Of a DNA stretch of 64,000 bases, positions 61,257 through 64,000 are shown piece after piece. Origin of the DNA: Lachnospiraceae bacterium (lineage in GTDB: Bacteria > Bacillota > Clostridia > Lachnospirales > Lachnospiraceae); assembly GCA_017445585.1 (NCBI GenBank), contig JAFSTX010000033.1, positions 16,686 to 80,685 on the forward strand, written 5' to 3'. The notes under the pieces are model-generated. The model had not been told where the DNA came from, searched no databases, and was given only the letters and a program-made list of their open reading frames with translations. The translations under genes were made by a program, and so were the position numbers. How positions within the stretch are numbered: the first letter of the stretch is position 1; the number at the start of each line of letters is the position of its first letter.

Positions 61257-62681
61257 ATGAGAATGACGAAGAAGTTTTTTGTCTTTGCTGTGGTTGCGGC
61301 TTCTTTAATGATGACGGCCTGCTCGATAATACCAAAGGATAACACAGATACAGGTTATTATCCGAGTGTTGACAATTATGCAATACCGGATGTTGCGACA
61401 ACTCCGGAAATGACCGCGGAAAAAACTACAGATGCGGTGACTTCGCAGGATTATACTCTGACAATCGAAATAAGCAGAACGGAAAATCTGCTTTTTTCGA
61501 CATACGATGTAGCGGTAATACTTGATGACGTGCAGATAGGGAGTATCGCAAACGGTGAGGACTTCGACTATTCGATCGAATTGCCGGCGGGAGATCATGC
61601 ATTGGTTTTCTGCAAGGAATCCGACATGAGCCTTAAGAAAGAGAGGCTGTTTACAACCAGCGGTAACTCTACGCTGAAGTGCTCCGTCAGCACAAAAAGA
61701 AATGAGATAGAAATCTCCGGTTTCAGCATTTCCGCCGAAGAAAGTGCGGTTGTGCCGGATCTTACCAGATACAAGCTGGATGAGGCTAAGGAGCTGCTGG
61801 AAAAGGAAGGCTTTACGAATGTGCATTCAAAGTCCGAAGGCGGCGCGGGAATCTGGGTAGATTCGAACTGGATAGTGACGGGACAGGACCCGGCTCCCAT
61901 GACGGAAATGCCGACGACCTCAGAGATCGCCTTGACATGCATTAAGTTTGATTCTTTTTTGAGTGCTGAATTTGAGGGGTTGAGTATTGATGAGGTACAG
62001 GGAAAGGCAGAGGAAATCGGATTTAAAAAAGTTATATATTACGATAAAAACGAGTATAAGGATATAACACACCAGATTGAGACCATGTCCGAAGAGGAGC
62101 TTGAAGGAGTGGTGATAGTTTCTGCGGAAGATGCGTCCGATGATGAGAAGAAGGTTCGGATCAATCTTGACGGCGTATCATCGGGCAGCAAGGCGACCGA
62201 AAAAACACAGCCGTCTTCGGAAGCTGTAAAGAGCATTGATGATGCACCTGACATCTCTGATTTCGAGAATAACAGCAAGAAGAATTCCCAATCATCGTCA
62301 GACAGGATCGAAACGGATGATGTGATAGCCGTTCTGGACGTTATCATGTCCCAAAAGTTTGAAAAGGATCAGTACCGTATCGAAGCCGGCGCGGAAAACA
62401 CAATATCTATTTATTTTAATATAAAAGGTTCCGCAGTTACTGCGACATCGGCGTTGATGGGAAACAAAGACGCAATAAAGGTCTGGAACGAAACAATGGA
62501 AGGCATAAAGACTTTCAGCGCCGATGCGTCAGAAGCGGTTTCAGGTTTTTCGGGCAGCAATCTGATGGTATATATAGTTCTGCTGAATGACGTCGATAAT
62601 GATAAAGTCCTTGCGATAGCCTGGGATGACATGATCATTTATGATCCGATCAATAAAATAAATATTTTGAATATCGGGTAA
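61257..62681 (+). CDS. PASTA-like lipoprotein
   Basis: A 474-residue exported protein with a lipobox (MMTACS, Cys at about 22). Residues 60-150 are beta-rich. Residues about 165-225 form a PASTA-like domain (VPDLTRYKLDEAKELLEKEGF...TGQDPAP), and a second, weaker one follows at about 235-305. A Ser-rich linker leads to a C-terminal soluble domain. PASTA domains usually sense cell-wall fragments or beta-lactams when fused to kinases; here the domain is on a separate lipoprotein near a kinase that lacks one. GGGAGGAC precedes the start. Confidence 0.75.
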   Translation: MRMTKKFFVFAVVAASLMMTACSIIPKDNTDTGYYPSVDNYAIPDVATTPEMTAEKTTDAVTSQDYTLTIEISRTENLLFSTYDVAVILDDVQIGSIANGEDFDYSIELPAGDHALVFCKESDMSLKKERLFTTSGNSTLKCSVSTKRNEIEISGFSISAEESAVVPDLTRYKLDEAKELLEKEGFTNVHSKSEGGAGIWVDSNWIVTGQDPAPMTEMPTTSEIALTCIKFDSFLSAEFEGLSIDEVQGKAEEIGFKKVIYYDKNEYKDITHQIETMSEEELEGVVIVSAEDASDDEKKVRINLDGVSSGSKATEKTQPSSEAVKSIDDAPDISDFENNSKKNSQSSSDRIETDDVIAVLDVIMSQKFEKDQYRIEAGAENTISIYFNIKGSAVTATSALMGNKDAIKVWNETMEGIKTFSADASEAVSGFSGSNLMVYIVLLNDVDNDKVLAIAWDDMIIYDPINKINILNIG

Positions 62682-62693
62682 AGGAGCATACAG

Positions 62694-63359
62694 ATGGCAT
62701 ATCAGGTTCAGGTGATGAGATGTCCTTCCTGCGGAGCAGACGTTAAATTCGATGACGGAAGGACTCAGGGCTTTTGCTCATTTTGCGGAGCAAAGGTCGT
62801 CGTCAGCAACGAGAACGAATATATCTACCGTCATATAGATGAGGCAGGAATAAAGCAGGCTGAGGTCCGTATGCGCGAGCTGGATCTTCAGGAGAAAAAA
62901 GAGCGCGAAGCTGCCGAGAAAAAGATCGCGGCTGAAGAACAGGCCAGGCAGCAAAACAAGAAAACCCTTATCATTGCCGGGGCGCTTGCCGTGCTGGGGC
63001 TTATAGGTCTGGCCGCAAAATCCGCGTTTCTCACGCTGTTCCTGTTTGCCGGTGTCATAGTTTTCTTTGCGGGAAGGGCAAAGAGAAAGAAGGAACAGGA
63101 AATCGCTGACGGAAAGATAATGCTGCCGTCCATCCTGGACGACTACGAGAACATGAATTACATGGCTCTGGAGCACCAGCTGAGAAGCGCAGGCTTTACA
63201 AACATCAGCTGCATAGAGAAAAAGGACCTGACATTCGGACTGCTCAAGAAGCCAGGGCTCGTAGAGTCGGTTATAGTTGACGGAAGCGAGACCTGCGGCG
63301 GGGCGCGGTTCATGCCGGATGTCGCAATCACTATTACTTACCACAGTCTGAACAGATAA
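62694..63359 (+). CDS. Zinc-ribbon membrane protein
   Basis: A 221-residue protein with an N-terminal zinc ribbon (CPSCGADVKF and CSFCGAKVVV, residues 9-37), a charged coiled coil (residues 55-85), two membrane segments (about 88-125) and a C-terminal BON/PASTA-like soluble part beginning LPSILDDYENMNYMALEHQL, which resembles the YMALEHQLRSAGF helices of Clostridia stress proteins. It follows the lipoprotein by 12 bases with AAAGGAG. Function unknown. Confidence 0.7.
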   Translation: MAYQVQVMRCPSCGADVKFDDGRTQGFCSFCGAKVVVSNENEYIYRHIDEAGIKQAEVRMRELDLQEKKEREAAEKKIAAEEQARQQNKKTLIIAGALAVLGLIGLAAKSAFLTLFLFAGVIVFFAGRAKRKKEQEIADGKIMLPSILDDYENMNYMALEHQLRSAGFTNISCIEKKDLTFGLLKKPGLVESVIVDGSETCGGARFMPDVAITITYHSLNR

Positions 63360-63492
63360 AACGCCATAAATTCGGATAAAGTGCATGCGTGGGGTTTTAT
63401 ATCAGATGCGGCAGGCGATGATACGACTGCTCTTTTCTAACAGGCACTACAGCAGAAGTGCAGCAAAACCGGTAGAAAACCGGGGAGCAAAG

Positions 63493-63514
63493 GCGGCAGG
63501 ATTGCCGCTTTTTT
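63493..63514 (+). terminator. Terminator after the zinc-ribbon gene
   Basis: GCGGCA pairs with TGCCGC and is followed by six T, which also form the start of the palindromic array. The stretch 63360-63492 shows no gene. Confidence 0.75.
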
Positions 63515-63775
63515 CTGCTCAAACGTCATAAAAACAGTGATTTGAGCAGAAAACCAGAGAGCGAATGAGGCAAAACCGCCGAGTTTTTCTGCTCAAACGT
63601 CATAAAAACAGTGATTTGAGCAGAAAAGCGGAGAGCGAATGAGGCAAAACTGCCGAGTTTTTCTGCTCAAACGTCATAAAAACAGTGATTTGAGCAGAAA
63701 ACCAGAGAGCGAATGAGGCAAAACTGCCGAGTTTTTCTGCTCAATCCAGCGAAAAACAGTTGTTTGAGCAGAAAA
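63511..63775. repeat. 74-bp-period palindromic repeat array, locus 2
   Basis: Four palindromes start at 63511, 63585, 63659 and 63733, exactly 74 bases apart, with arms TTTTCTGCTCAAA / TTTGAGCAGAAAA. The first three units are nearly identical throughout, and the fourth has the altered CTGCTCAATCC left arm. The arms match locus 1 at 43095-43284; the inner and outer spacer sequences differ between the loci but are conserved within each. Confidence 0.95.
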
Positions 63776-63878
63776 CGCGAAAAATGAATCTGAAGAAGCC
63801 TTACCGCTCGACGTGAGTGCCAGACGCATGAAAACACGGGAACCAGGCGCGTGAAAATACAGAAAAAATGTAGGTTTG

Positions 63879-64000
63879 TCAAACATATGTTACACCCCAC
63901 TTAATGAATTCCTTTAACACAGTCGATGGAGATTTCCATCCCAAAGGGCGCATCGGGAAGTTGTTGTAATCTCTGCGGTTATAGCTTCTTAGCTGATTGC
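63879..64000 (-). CDS. C-terminal end of a transposase (partial)
   Basis: The minus strand encodes about 40 residues ending GVTYV and stop, with NRRDYNNFPMRPLGWKSP before it. The NxxPMRPLGWKSP pattern is typical of the end of integrase-core (DDE) transposases. The gene runs off the right edge. The identification rests on this short segment only. Confidence 0.5.
   Translation of the reverse strand, partial: NQLRSYNRRDYNNFPMRPLGWKSPSTVLKEFIKWGVTYV

Overview
The window looks like a chromosomal segment of an uncultured-type Clostridia (Bacillota) bacterium, possibly gut or rumen associated, with GC near one half by eye. The evidence is the gene content and order: cmk-ispH-rpsA, glyS, cysS-mrnC-rlmB, rpmF, comM-dprA-topA, a bacterial-type glnS and DegV, Gly-Cys lipoprotein signals, strong AGGAGG ribosome sites, and sigma-A-like TTGACA/TATAAT promoters. 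No rRNA genes are present. Species cannot be named from the sequence alone.

Region 1 (1-12492) is a plus-strand housekeeping block: the tail of an unknown gene, a STAS/phosphotransferase fusion, transketolase, an HI0933-type flavoprotein, then cmk, ispH and rpsA overlapping or nearly touching, a lipoprotein, glyS, cysS, mrnC and rlmB.

Region 2 (12590-41649) is a roughly 29 kb prophage bounded by a 15-bp direct repeat between rlmB and rpmF. Its left part is a run of very small genes, many of them zinc ribbons, together with a truncated recombination protein. Two terminators separate these from the virion block: small and large terminase, portal, a Prp-type cysteine protease, scaffold, N4-gp56-type major capsid protein, connector and tail proteins, a 320-aa probable internal protein and a 3791-aa multidomain polyvalent protein. 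A minus-strand toxin-antitoxin pair and a collagen/YadA-repeat fibre finish it. I find no integrase, replication gene, holin or endolysin, so it looks cryptic or dependent on another element, although its structural frames are open.

Region 3 (41650-48300) is host DNA again: rpmF with its own promoter directly beside the right attachment repeat, tRNA-Leu and tRNA-Arg, a PD-(D/E)XK-like protein, a 74-bp-period palindromic repeat array, and the DNA-uptake genes topA, dprA and comM on the minus strand.

Region 4 (48301-64000) holds a 1727-aa secreted mosaic protein (beta-helix, C-type-lectin-like and NlpC/P60 domains), glnS, a DegV protein, an LUD protein, an AroA-like enzyme with altered active-site residues, a divergent HTH/membrane-kinase pair, an XRE regulator-lipoprotein-zinc ribbon operon, a second 74-bp-period palindromic array and the end of a transposase gene.

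The best candidates for new biology are (a) the phage Prp protease with a matching 12-residue N-terminal tag on both scaffold and capsid, (b) the giant polyvalent protein, (c) the two dispersed 74-bp palindromic arrays, and (d) the kinase/HTH pair.
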